Made by a program: the position numbers and the translations under genes
The notes under the pieces: model-generated
Databases searched by the model: none
Seen by the model: only the letters and a program-made list of their open reading frames with translations
What the model was told of the DNA's origin: nothing
Part shown: in pieces, positions 36,385 through 46,041 of the stretch
Layout of the letters: each line of letters begins with the position of its first letter
Position numbering within the stretch: the stretch's first letter is position 1
DNA from: CAVSRC01 sp963798195
Lineage (GTDB): Bacteria; Pseudomonadota; Alphaproteobacteria; Rhizobiales; Kaistiaceae
Reading direction: 5' to 3'
Assembly: GCA_963798195.1 (NCBI GenBank)
Contig: CAWCSF010000005.1
Location: 186,001-250,000 of the forward strand
DNA: 64,000 bases

Positions 36385-39300
36385 TCAGAAGCTCTTGCGG
36401 ATGCCGACCTTGCCGGAGAAGGTGGTGGACTTCGAGCTGAACGTACCGCCAACCGACGCAAAGCCCGACATGGTGCGATCGGCGCTGTAGACCGTCGCGC
36501 GGCCGACCACTTCGCCGGACAGGCCGCTGATCGAGTCGGTGAACGTATCGGTGGTGATGCCGTCGGTCACCGTCACTGTGTTCGGGCCGGCAAACTCGTT
36601 CCAAACCTTGCCGGTCAGGTCGAGGTCCACCTGCGTAGCGCCGGGCGTCCCGTAGGTCGTTCCGACGCGGGCGCCGACGCCGGCACGTACGCTCTGGCCA
36701 TTGGAATAGCTGATCGTACCGCCACCCCCGGACGCGCCACCGAGCGACGTGTTGACGAAAGCCAGCGATGCCAGAGGCTCGAAGTACATCGTGCCCATAT
36801 CCATCCGGTATCCGGCATTCGCGCGGACACCGATGCTGGTGGCGGTCGTGCTGGCGGTAACCGACGGCGACGAATAGTCGACGCCGAGGAAGTCCGCCTT
36901 CAATTCCGCATCGGCGTGGAACGGCCCCTGGATGTAAGCGGCATAGCCGCCGACGGTGCCGCCATTGTACTTCGCAGAGCCGCCGTAGCTATCGAACGTC
37001 AGGCCGGAATTGACCCAACCACCGAACAAGCCCAGGCGCCAGCCAGTCTCGCCGTATTGCGGGCGCATCTCGACGCCGGCCAGCAGACTGTAAACATGCT
37101 GGTCGAAGCTCGTGTCGTAGGTGATGCCGCCGGACATGGCCGACGAGTTCTGGTTCGTCCAGTCGCCGGAGGCGCGGCCCCAGATCACCGAGCCGTGCGC
37201 GGTCTGGTAGGGAGCCGGCTGGCCCGGATCGACATAGGGCAGGTCGGCGCCCGCGCCGCCCTGGCCACCCTGCGGGTAGGTGTTGCCGTACTCGTGATCG
37301 TCGACGACACCGCCGGACGCGTACCAGGCGTTCTGCGCGCCTGTGATCAGGACCGGCTGATCGTGGGCGTCAGGACCAAACTGCGCAACGAAATCGAAAT
37401 TCGGATCGGGCACTTCGCCGCCTTCGGTCGGCGATTCCTGAAGTCCCCAGATGAACATCCCGTCGCGAATGAAGCCGACACCATCAACCTTGAGATAGTC
37501 CGGCGACAGTTCGGAGATGAAGAACGTATCGCCGTCCTTGCACCACTCGCCGTAGAAGCACTGCTGGCTCGCGTCGTTCATATCCAGGCCATCGACCTCG
37601 ACGACCCTGATACGGCTATCGACGACGCCCATACCCGGCTCGGTATTCAGCTTATGGACGACGATGCCGGTCGAGCCGTACACGTCGTGCGCTCCACTCT
37701 CGCTTTGGGCGCCGATCTCGAGAACGTCGGACCTTGCGTAGTCGAGTTCGTACTCGAGAAGTTCGTTGGGCGCACCAAAGAAGACGTCCACCGCCAGGTA
37801 ACTCCGGTAGCCCAACTCCTGCGCTCCGTAGAAATCGCCGTAGATGTACGTTTCGTCGTTCGCCTCATTGTCGACCATGCTCAGCCAGCCGCTGCCTCCG
37901 TTTCCTCCCTCGGAGAACGTGCCGAACAACCCACCTGCATTGCCGTTGTAGAACCCGTCCAGGAGGAAGGACGTATATTCCTCGCCCGTGCCGAACGCGG
38001 TCTGCACGAAGCCCAGGTTGATAACACCGTCAGCGCCTTCGCTCTGAAGGATGTTGCCACCGCTCTCGTCCCACATGGACTCTGAGGGACCGTTCGCTCG
38101 TGTACCAATGGCCGAGGTTAAGCACCACGTTGCCGCTACCGAAGAGACTGTCGCTCTGCGGTCTGTCCCCTCATGTCCACGCGGCCGAACATGACGCCCA
38201 TGCCGGATTCGCCGAGCGATGGGCCGCCTTCGCTTTCTGGGTTTTCATCCGGATTTTGGATGTAGTAGCCGATCGGATCGGAAAGGCCAGTGCCGTTGAA
38301 CACGAATGCCGAGCCCGACTCGGACTGGATCAACTTGTCGGCCGCCGTATTTGCATAATTCGACAGGTTGGTGACATCGCCGGTCACGCCGCCGGACATC
38401 GCAAAGGACGCGAAATTGGCCGTGTCCAGGTCGAGTTGGGCCCAGTCGAACGAATAGGTCGGCAACTGGTTGACCGACAACGAGTCCCAGCATCCGCGAG
38501 AAATTCGGGATTGTTGTCGCTCGTCATCACGCCATCGTTGAATACGACGGAGCCAAGGTTCAGCCCGAGGAGATTGAGGATGCCCCCGGATTCGCTTTCC
38601 GAGCCGGTCCCGGTCGAATTAAGGCGCAGAACCGGCTGGCCCTCGCTATCCCGCCCGTCACCGATGATGGCGCCGCGGTAACCGTTGGCGATGAATGTGT
38701 TGTCGGCCATCACATTGATCGCCGTGTCGCCACCGACGATGAAGCCGGTCCGCTCGCTGCCGTAGGTCCAGTCGAGGGCGTAGCTGCCCGTGTTGTAGAT
38801 GCCAACTTTGTCGCTTGAGTCGCCGTTGGCGTTCGCGGTGATGTTGATGCCGTCGCCATAATAGCCGACGATGTCGCCACCGATGTTGCCGACGATCGTC
38901 CGGCCAACGCCCTGGAGCGAGAGGCCACGATGAACGCCGGTAGTCCAGCCGAGGTCGTTGAAGATGTTGACTTCGCCGCTCTCGGTGACCTGGACGCCGT
39001 TGTCGCCACCCCAGATCGTCCCGCCGCCCGACGTATAGAGATCCGAATAGCCAGTGTAATAGCCTGTGTATGCATTGTTGACAGTGACCGCGCCCTTGAC
39101 GTTGCGCAGATCGACGCCGTCGCCGCCGGCGCCGACGATCCGACCATCCCGGTTGTCGACCCTGGCGGCACCGCCGATGCCATCACCCTTGATGCCATCC
39201 CAGCGTCCGTAGATGCCGGTGGTGAAACCGCTCGGAAGCGCCGAACCGTCGAGCAGTCCCGTGGACCCGTTATGGACCAGGGGATCCAGCTGGGTGAGGT

Positions 39301-40406
39301 CGATCGACGTTTCTTTCGTCAGCCCGTTGTTGACGATGAAATCGCCGGCGATCGTGTTGGCGTAGATGCCCCGGCTGTTGACGCCCGCGATGAGACCGCC
39401 AGAGACCCAACCCGAGTATGCCTGATAGTAGGCGTAGTTATTGACGAGAAAATTGCCGGAATCGCCTTCGCCAATGCCGAGGCCGATGTTGGAAGCGTAG
39501 ATGCCGCGGCTATAGCCAGCGATAACACCACCTCGGGTGTTGTCGACACTCACGGCGTAAGCGTTGCTACCGATGCCCAGACCGCCGATGCCGGTGAAAT
39601 ACAAGCCGCTGTCGCCGAGCCCCGCTGTCAGGCCCATCTGGTTGTCGACATGCACCTCATTGTCGGTGGCGAAGTAATTGCCATCGGTTGCGCCAATCGC
39701 CGAGGTGTAGCTGTGATTGTTGACGTAGACCCCGCCGACATTGACGACGTGAATGCCGGCGCCGTTGGTTCCTTCGACGTGACCGTAGTTGTTGATGGTG
39801 ATGAAGTCGCCAGTACCGCCCTCGCCGGTCCAGGTATCGCTTTCCGAATCGTACGCGTACGCCTGACCATCGACGAAGATGCCGATCGTGCCCTTGATGC
39901 TGACCGCGCCGCCCTCGCCCTCGGCGCCGTCAATGTTCATGACGACATCGCCGACGTCATAAACGTCGACGCCGTGGCCCTCGGAATTGTTGATCGAGGA
40001 ATCCTGGAAGAAGTGAATGCCGTCCGACGTCGTGCTGTTGCCGTTGGCGTCGATGGTTACCGCAGGCGACGCTCCACTAAAGGTCGAGATAAACGGATCG
40101 GCGGGTCCGAAGTGAATCCAGAACGTCCCGGTAGCTTGGAAATCCAGGTCTTCCGGCTCCGTCCCCGCGCAAGTCCACTGGTTTACCTGGGCGTTGCAGC
40201 TGACGGACGCCGCCGGGTCGACGGCGAACGCCGGCCGCGGCATCGCCACCATGCTGCCCAATCCGGCGAGCACGCCGGTTGCGATCGCGGTCGTCGCTAG
40301 CAAGCTGCGCCGCGGCTGCGGGGTCAGCGGGATTGGCGCGGGGCTGCGGCGAAGGGCTTGGCGACGGGCGAAAGGCGACTGCGGACCGGAATTTCTGCGA
40401 ACTCAC
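36385..40406 (-). pseudogene. large autotransporter (beta-helix passenger plus beta-barrel), four frameshifts
   Basis: One gene of about 1,340 codons spread over four reading frames. GTG at 40406 behind GGGAGG starts an N-terminal extension (MSSQKFRSAVAF). The next frame carries a signal-like segment (LATTAIATGVLAGLGSM, ending in RPAFAVD) and a passenger of about 600 residues built of G-x-I-x-G-x-x-x-x-G-I repeats with NN ladders. A short middle frame spans about 38490-38165. The last frame (to 36385) holds the linker and autotransporter barrel ending in GKVGIRKSF, with the C-terminal Phe expected of outer-membrane barrels. Frame breaks: near 40304-40330 (one base extra), 38486-38488 (one G short), 38167-38170 (one extra) and about 38080 (one extra). 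If real it is a pseudogene; if error, one intact adhesin-like surface protein. Confidence 0.8.
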
Positions 40407-40759
40407 TGCGAGGCCTCCCTGAGGGAAGCGTGCCACGCTTCCCAAACACTCAGAATCAATGCGCCCACGAATGGCCGCATGGCTTCCGCATTTCTGCCAT
40501 ATCCGAGGCAGGGTGCCCACAAGAACCTATGGCTAAGATACGGTTAACGCTGCCCAAAAATGCATCTCTCCGCTGTTAATCATTCGAAAAAGCAGTGCGT
40601 ATTCAAAAACATGCGGAAAAGTTCCATTTCTGGCTCATTCCCGCGATTTCTTCCATTTGAATCGGTTTGTGCCAAATCTGCCACTCTTCTGATTCGCGCG
40701 CGCCGCCACCATTCGTCAGAATGCAGGCCCCCACAGGCGTCGGCGCGTAGTGAATCGTG
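40407..40759. other. AT-richer intergenic region of about 350 bases
   Basis: Separates the autotransporter from the divergent small gene. Base composition is visibly lower in GC than in the neighbouring genes, with runs such as AAAAAGC and TTTTTG. It probably holds both promoters: on the minus strand TTGAAT and AATGAT are spaced by 16 bases, a moderate match only. I see no coding sequence or repeat I can support. Confidence 0.5.
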
Positions 40760-41206
40760 ATGAAGACCACCCCAATCCGCATCGCGTCGCTGCCTGGTTC
40801 GTTTGAGACATTTGGACTGCTCGTCGACTATCTGTCGCGCATGGAGCCCTTTGCTCGGTATGATCTGGGCAACTTCTCCCGCGCCTTGCAGCACCAACTG
40901 GCCGAGGGCAACAACCTGGCCGCGATGGCCGGTAACCGTCTCGCCGGCTACTGCGGATGGCTGCCGACTACCACAGGGATCGCTTCGGGCTGGATAGCGG
41001 ACACAGGTCCACTGCAACCGATCGAAAAGGCCGCCGCCGACGCGGTGGTGCTGACCGTCGTGGCCGCAGCCGACGGCACGATCCTGACACAGCTCATCCG
41101 TGGCGCGCGCCGGATGAATCCTGGCAAGCAGGTCTTCTTCAAGCGCGAGTATGCCGAGCGCTCGCGTCAGCCGCGCAAGTCGCACGTCAAGAATGTCCTC
41201 GCCTGA
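40760..41206 (+). CDS. small protein, possibly GNAT/HlyC-like acyltransferase
   Basis: 148 residues (ATG at 40760; GTG at 40757 also possible). No exact family recognised. The middle has GNRLAGYCGWLPTT followed by a strand pattern and LIRGARRMNPGKQVFFKREY, which resembles the end of GNAT-fold or RTX-toxin-activating acyltransferases by layout only. The C-terminus is basic. Its stop overlaps the ATG of the lipoprotein gene by one base, so the two are translated together. Placed next to a surface autotransporter, a role in modifying a surface protein is conceivable but not shown. Confidence 0.5.
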   Translation: MKTTPIRIASLPGSFETFGLLVDYLSRMEPFARYDLGNFSRALQHQLAEGNNLAAMAGNRLAGYCGWLPTTTGIASGWIADTGPLQPIEKAAADAVVLTVVAAADGTILTQLIRGARRMNPGKQVFFKREYAERSRQPRKSHVKNVLA

Positions 41207-42102
41207 TGACCGCACGCGGTTTGGCTCCCGTCGCTGTCGTCTTTGCCGCCTTCCTGTTGGCCGGCTGCATGACGTCGACGGACGGCGCCAGCGTCGCGGC
41301 CATGCCGCCGTCGGCGGCGTCCGCGCAGGTCGGCGCGGGTGAAAGTCTGCTCATCCCCTTCCCCGCGGCGGGCGTTTCCATGCACGCCACGATGTATCTC
41401 CCCGGTGGCGCCGGTCCATTTCCACTCGCTGTGGTAAATCACGCCTCCGAACAGGATGCGAACCGCCGGGCTCTGGCGCCGCCACCGGCGTTTCCGGTGA
41501 TAACGGCGTGGCTCCTCGCGCATGGCTACGCCGTGCTGCTTCCGGAACGGCCGGGCCATGGGCAGACCGGCGGTCCTTACCGCGAGGATCAAGGGGCGTG
41601 TGACAGCGCGGACTTCGTCGCCGCGGGCAACGGCGCGGCGGACGCGATCGGCGCGGCGATTACATTCGCCGTGGCCAGACCCGACATCCGCGGCGGCGGT
41701 GTCGTGGTGATCGGAAACTCGGCCGGCGGCTGGGGCGCGCTGGCGCTGGCGGCGCGCAACCCGGCAGGCGTGCGCGCGGTGGTGAACTTTGCCGGCGGCC
41801 GCGGCGGGCATGACCGCGACAAGCCGATGCAAAACTGTTCGCCCGATCGCCTGGTTGCGGCCGCAGCCACCTTCGGGCGCTCAGCGCGCGTGCCGACGCT
41901 CTGGCTTTACGCCGAAAACGATACCTACTTTCCACCGAAGCTGTCGCAACGCATGGCCGACGCGTTTCGCGGCGCCGGAGGCAAGGCCGAGTACCACCTC
42001 TTTCCACCCGTCGGCCAGGAAGGGCATGCCCTGATCAACGCGCCGCTTTCGGTCGCGCCATGGCCTACGGTGATGGACCAGTTCCTGGCAGCGCATCAAT
42101 AG
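41206..42102 (+). CDS. lipoprotein, alpha/beta hydrolase (dienelactone hydrolase-like)
   Basis: 298 residues. Lipobox LLAGC at about residues 18-22 makes it an envelope lipoprotein. The hydrolase fold shows the nucleophile elbow GNSAGG, the acid in YAENDTYF and the histidine in QEGHALI, a complete Ser-Asp-His triad. The substrate is unknown; it may be an ester or peptide. Coupled to the upstream acyltransferase-like gene (TGATG overlap) and convergent with ATP-grasp copy B1 12 bases downstream. Confidence 0.85.
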   Translation: MTARGLAPVAVVFAAFLLAGCMTSTDGASVAAMPPSAASAQVGAGESLLIPFPAAGVSMHATMYLPGGAGPFPLAVVNHASEQDANRRALAPPPAFPVITAWLLAHGYAVLLPERPGHGQTGGPYREDQGACDSADFVAAGNGAADAIGAAITFAVARPDIRGGGVVVIGNSAGGWGALALAARNPAGVRAVVNFAGGRGGHDRDKPMQNCSPDRLVAAAATFGRSARVPTLWLYAENDTYFPPKLSQRMADAFRGAGGKAEYHLFPPVGQEGHALINAPLSVAPWPTVMDQFLAAHQ

Positions 42103-42114
42103 CGGCGTGGCGCC

Positions 42115-43053
42115 TCACTCCGCCTCGCGGCGCGTCACGTCGATCAGGGCGTCCGCGATGATGTCGAGTGCGCCGAACTGGCCGGCATAGTCGTTGCCGT
42201 ACTTCTTCTGAACGTCGAGGCCGTAGTTCGACGAGATATGCCATGTGTGGCCGCGCGAATTCACTTCGAGCACGTAGAGCTGCCCGCTTCCTTCCTCGCG
42301 GATCATGTCGATTCCCAGGTTCGCCTTTTCCGGCAATGCGGCCGCGACGCGACGCGCGAGATCCAGAACGTCCGCGCTGTAGTTCATCTGGATGCGGCGT
42401 TCACCGCTGTTCGCCGCAATCGGCTCGTCCAGCGGCGCTCCTCCCGCCGGATCCCGATCGAACGTCGCGCTCCCGATTACCGTGAGAAACGTGGAATAGA
42501 CGACCCGCCCGAACACGGTCATTGCGCGGAAGCTCTTTGGGGTCGGCCCCGTATCGACGAAGCGCTGCGCAAGCATCTGGCGGCCGTGGCGCGGATCGTT
42601 CCTCGGCCACGAAAATGGATCGCGCCAGCGCACGTCGCGGGTCCGCACGAGCCTGACCCCAGAGCCCTGATAACCCACATTGGGCTTCAGCACCGTGAAC
42701 GGCCCCCAGGTTTCGGGGTCAAGGCGGGTGCTGGGCTCCAGCATGACCGCTTCGGGGATGGGCAATCCGGCCGAGATCAACCTCCCGTATTCTTCCCACT
42801 TCGTGAGATACGACGCCGCGTAAACCTTGCCACGCAACGGGCTAAACCGGAGCAGCTTGATCGGCGAGAAGATCAGCGACGGCCTCCGGGCGGCCTGGCG
42901 GCGAGTGACAGACTGGGGCTGATTGTTGTCGACAACGAAGACTTCAATATCCGGTGCACGATCCGCCAGGCGTGCCTTGATGCCTTCGAAATCCGATCGT
43001 GCCTGCAGCGTATGCGTATGGACCAGAACAAGATTGCGCTGCGGCGTCGTCAT
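42115..43053 (-). CDS. ATP-grasp family protein, copy B1
   Basis: 312 residues, more distant paralogue of A1/A2 but clearly the same family: RGKVYAASYLTKWEEYGRL, FTVLKPNVGYQGSGVRLVR (ATP-binding Lys and glycine loop), MLAQRFVDTG, GIDMIREE and YVLEVNSRGHTWHISS (metal-site Glu and Asn). It ends in TRREAE, as do the other three copies. The N-terminus (MTTPQRNLVLVHTHTLQARSD) is shorter than in the A pair. It has its own leader sharing sequence with the leader of B2, so the duplication included upstream DNA. Function unknown. Confidence 0.75.
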   Translation of the reverse strand: MTTPQRNLVLVHTHTLQARSDFEGIKARLADRAPDIEVFVVDNNQPQSVTRRQAARRPSLIFSPIKLLRFSPLRGKVYAASYLTKWEEYGRLISAGLPIPEAVMLEPSTRLDPETWGPFTVLKPNVGYQGSGVRLVRTRDVRWRDPFSWPRNDPRHGRQMLAQRFVDTGPTPKSFRAMTVFGRVVYSTFLTVIGSATFDRDPAGGAPLDEPIAANSGERRIQMNYSADVLDLARRVAAALPEKANLGIDMIREEGSGQLYVLEVNSRGHTWHISSNYGLDVQKKYGNDYAGQFGALDIIADALIDVTRREAE

Positions 43054-43070
43054 GAAACACGATCCGTGCT

Positions 43071-43159
43071 GGGCGAAGTATCAGGCTCGCGGCGCAAGTG
43101 TGCGCAAAGGAGGCAGCGATCTCCGCTGTTCATCAGAAATCGGAAGACTTGGGAAGCGG
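43071..43159 (-). repeat. duplicated leader upstream of ATP-grasp copy B1
   Basis: 89 bases alignable without gaps to 44235-44323, the leader of copy B2. The distal 35 bases (43125-43159) differ at only four positions by eye, whereas the part nearer the gene is more diverged. A conserved promoter or RNA element is likely in the distal block. Confidence 0.6.
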
Positions 43160-43279
43160 CCAAGGAACCGATACTACTACCTTGCGTCTTGGCCGCCAGT
43201 AGGCGCCCCTTCGATCGAGCCCTTCCATTCGTGACGGGCCAGTTCCTGGCGGTGCATCCGCAAGACGAGTGAACGCGAA

Positions 43280-44218
43280 TTACTCCGCTTCGCGGCGCGT
43301 CACATCGATCAAAGCGTCGGCGATGACGTCGAGCGCTCCAAACTGAGCGGCATAATCCAGCCCGTACTTCTTCTGTTGTTGCCGCCCATATACGGACGAG
43401 AAATGCCAGCTGCGGCCGCGCGAATTGAACTCGAGGAGGTAGAGTTCCCCCGTGGCCGCGTCGCGTATGACGTCTATGGCGAGACTGGCCACATCTGAAA
43501 CTGCCTCGGCTGCACGGCGTGCGAGGTCCAGAACGTCCTCTTCGTGGTTCAGCGCGATGCGGCGATCGCCGCTGGTCGCGGCGATGTGCGCGTTCAGCGC
43601 TGCGGTTCCCGCCGGATTCCGATCGAATACCGCAGCATCTCCGACCGTGAACACCGTCGAATATACCACCCGAGCAAACACGGTGAGCACCCGATAGCTC
43701 ACCGGTAGCGGCCCCGTGTCGACGAATTTCTGCGCCAGCATCTGAGACCCGTAACGTGGATCATCCGGCGGCCAGGAGAACGGGTCGCGCCAGCGCACAT
43801 CGCGCGTCCGAACCAGGCTGACGCCGGCGGCCTGAAAGCCGACATTGGGCTTCAGTACCGTGAACGGCCCCCAGGTTTCGGGGTCAAGGCGGGTGTCGGG
43901 CTCCAGCATGACCGCTTCCGGAATGGGCAATCCGGCCGACATCAACCTCCCGTATTCCTCCCACTTCGTCAGGTGTTTCGCCGCGTAGACCTTGCCGCGC
44001 ATCGGCCGAAACCGCTCCAGCGGCACGGACGAGAAGACCAGCGATGGCCTTCGGGCGGCCTGGCGCCGCGTGACGGACTGGGACTGGCTGTTGTCGACAA
44101 TGAACACTTCGATGTCGGGCGCACGATCCGCCATGCGTGCCTTGATGCTCTCCAGGTCGGAGCGGGCCTGGAAGGGCTGCGTATGGACGAGAACAAGATT
44201 GCACTGTGGTGCCGTCAT
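43280..44218 (-). CDS. ATP-grasp family protein, copy B2
   Basis: 312 residues, tandem paralogue of B1 with the same length and C-terminus (DALIDVTRREAE). Key residues are again present: VLKPNVGFQAAGVSLVR, MLAQKFVDTG, AIDVIRDAATGELYLLEFNS and RGRSWHFSSVYG. The glycine loop reads QAAGV instead of QGSGV, so ATP binding may differ slightly. 226 bases lie between B2 and B1, including the duplicated leader. The promoter region is shared with the divergent CXXCH protein gene (253 bases). Function unknown. Confidence 0.75.
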   Translation of the reverse strand: MTAPQCNLVLVHTQPFQARSDLESIKARMADRAPDIEVFIVDNSQSQSVTRRQAARRPSLVFSSVPLERFRPMRGKVYAAKHLTKWEEYGRLMSAGLPIPEAVMLEPDTRLDPETWGPFTVLKPNVGFQAAGVSLVRTRDVRWRDPFSWPPDDPRYGSQMLAQKFVDTGPLPVSYRVLTVFARVVYSTVFTVGDAAVFDRNPAGTAALNAHIAATSGDRRIALNHEEDVLDLARRAAEAVSDVASLAIDVIRDAATGELYLLEFNSRGRSWHFSSVYGRQQQKKYGLDYAAQFGALDVIADALIDVTRREAE

Positions 44219-44234
44219 GATGGTTATCCCGAAC

Positions 44235-44323
44235 GGGCGAAGCTTCGGCTCGCAGGACGAGGGTGCGCAGGCAAGTCGTCCACCCCGCGCTGTTCAGCAG
44301 AAATCAGAGGACTTAGGAAGCGG
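44235..44323 (-). repeat. duplicated leader upstream of ATP-grasp copy B2
   Basis: Counterpart of the element at 43071-43159. The same gap-free 89-base alignment ends at the same distance from the start codon. It separates B2 from the divergent gene that starts at 44472. Confidence 0.6.
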
Positions 44324-44471
44324 GCACGAGCGAACTGACGCTGGTACCTTTGAATTTTGCGGGCCGGTGCGCTAGAGGCGAACAGGGAACATTGGTCGCC
44401 TTCTTGACGCTTGGCGGCCGGATCGCCGCGACGGCGGGGCAAGGGGCCCGTAGTTCCGGGGGACGCACCTT

Positions 44472-45902
44472 TTGGGCAAGCAGCAGTTCGGCTGGGCGGC
44501 AGCGACCGCTTTTCTGACAGCCTTTGCTGCCGGCGCCGCCTCGGCGACCTGCGCGCCGCCCGACGCCAACAGCACCGACGCGTGGCTTCCGCAAACTCCT
44601 ATGCCGGCCTTCGACGAGCCACCGCCGCACCCGGCGTCGGACTGTCCATTCTATCAGGCCGCCTGGCAGGCGTTTCTGTACGAGACGCAAGCGGGGGCGG
44701 ACGGTCTGCCACGCTTTCTCGATTACCCGGCGATCACCGATCCGGGCAGGTCACCGCCAACGGCCAGCGACACAAGCCCGCTGCGAACCTCCTTCGCGGC
44801 CACGCTCAAACCGTCGCCCTCGGCTGGCCCGACACTGAACGCCGGCTTCCGCCAGGCAGCGTCCGAAGGTGTTCTGGTCGATCAGCGTGGCTATCCGGTA
44901 TTCTATTCGATCCACGTCAATCGCAAATTTTCGGCGTTCGTAAATCGTCTCCGCCCCATCAGCGCGGCGAGCATCGCGGGCGCCGGCGACGACCTTGTCT
45001 TCCCGACGGGAGCGATCGAGATGAAGGCTGCCTGGCAGATTGTCAGCGGCGCGCCGACGTTTGCCACCAACACCTACCTTACCACCGACGCCACGGTTCC
45101 CATACTGACCAGCGAGAACGGACGTCTCGTCGAGGATCTCACCAGGCCACCACGACGCGTGACGGTGGCGCTGCTCGCGCTGCACGTCGTCTTTCGGCTC
45201 GAAGGGCATCCGGAATTTGTCTGGTCCACCTTCGAGCATATCGACGCGGCGGGGATGCGCGACAATGCTCCGGCGGCTGATAGCCTTCGCGTCCCCGGTC
45301 ACAGGCCGATCAGTTCACAGGACTTCCCGCTCTACAGCGCTGGCACAAAGGCATCCGAGGCCAACATCGGCCCCTCCGACGAAGCTCTGGCCGATCACCT
45401 CGACGAGCAATACCAGCGGTTTCGCGGTGGCTTCCAGACGCCCGTCTTCCGAGTCTTCCCTGCCTCGAAGCTGGATGGTGTCGATGAGGATGGGGACATC
45501 GTGGAATTGAACGAAAGCGTCGGCAGGATGTTCGAAGACTCGGCAGTTCACCTGACCGACAGGCGACGCCACTATCAACTCGTCGGGGCGGTCTGGCTGG
45601 ACAACCCGCGCCGTGACTTCACGATCGATTCGAGCTTCGCGAACCAGCCCGGGGAAACGACCGATACACCGGAAGCCATGATCGCCGGGGAAGACGGCCT
45701 GTCGAGCACAGCTATGGAGTCGTTCACCCAGGACGGCTTTCCCAACTGCCTGAGCTGTCACGACACTCGCGCGATCCATGACCCGGCGACGGACGCTCTC
45801 TTGCCCCCGAGCATGCTGAACGTGAGCCGGCTCCTGCCGAGACTGATCGACACCGGCATGCAGGGCGCGGCCAACCTCCCGTTCCCGACGGAAATACGCT
45901 GA
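44472..45902 (+). CDS. exported protein with a single CXXCH heme-binding motif
   Basis: 476 residues with a signal peptide (AATAFLTAFAAGAASATC). One heme-binding type motif CLSCHD lies near residue 420, in a setting (ESFTQDGFPNCLSCHDTRAI) that resembles c-type cytochrome ends. The rest is not assigned; it holds DCPFYQAAWQAFLYETQ and the conserved-looking VDQRGYPVFYSIHVNRKF. Only one CXXCH is present, so it may bind one heme. It starts with TTG at 44472, and no ribosome binding site of quality is seen. Divergent from the B2 ATP-grasp gene. Function unknown; a periplasmic redox or oxidase role is possible. Confidence 0.65.
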   Translation: MGKQQFGWAAATAFLTAFAAGAASATCAPPDANSTDAWLPQTPMPAFDEPPPHPASDCPFYQAAWQAFLYETQAGADGLPRFLDYPAITDPGRSPPTASDTSPLRTSFAATLKPSPSAGPTLNAGFRQAASEGVLVDQRGYPVFYSIHVNRKFSAFVNRLRPISAASIAGAGDDLVFPTGAIEMKAAWQIVSGAPTFATNTYLTTDATVPILTSENGRLVEDLTRPPRRVTVALLALHVVFRLEGHPEFVWSTFEHIDAAGMRDNAPAADSLRVPGHRPISSQDFPLYSAGTKASEANIGPSDEALADHLDEQYQRFRGGFQTPVFRVFPASKLDGVDEDGDIVELNESVGRMFEDSAVHLTDRRRHYQLVGAVWLDNPRRDFTIDSSFANQPGETTDTPEAMIAGEDGLSSTAMESFTQDGFPNCLSCHDTRAIHDPATDALLPPSMLNVSRLLPRLIDTGMQGAANLPFPTEIR

Positions 45903-45954
45903 CCTGGCAAACCGGCAGCAGCAAAAAGATCCTGCTGACAACGGCGAATGGCGG

Positions 45955-46041
45955 TGGTGCCCCTGACCCGGGTCGAACGGGTACGCCCTTTCGGGCAACA
46001 GATTTTGAGTCTGTCGCGTCTGCCAGTTCCGCCACAGGGGC
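45955..46041 (-). tRNA. tRNA-Leu (anticodon CAA)
   Basis: 87 bases including an encoded CCA end. The acceptor stem is GCCCCTG with CAGGGGC; the anticodon stem ACAGA/TCTGT encloses CTCAAAA, giving anticodon CAA (reads UUG). A long variable arm (GCCCGAAAGGGCGT) marks a class II tRNA, and GTTCGACC is the T-loop. It lies between the CXXCH gene and yqaA on the opposite strand and is a potential integration site, though no repeat of its 3' end was found nearby. Confidence 0.95.

Noticed and set aside
35515..38085. 856-residue open frame opposite the IalB and autotransporter barrel genes
   Set aside because: Shadow of high-GC coding sequence. The opposite strand shows signal peptides, cysteines and a C-terminal Phe barrel as expected.
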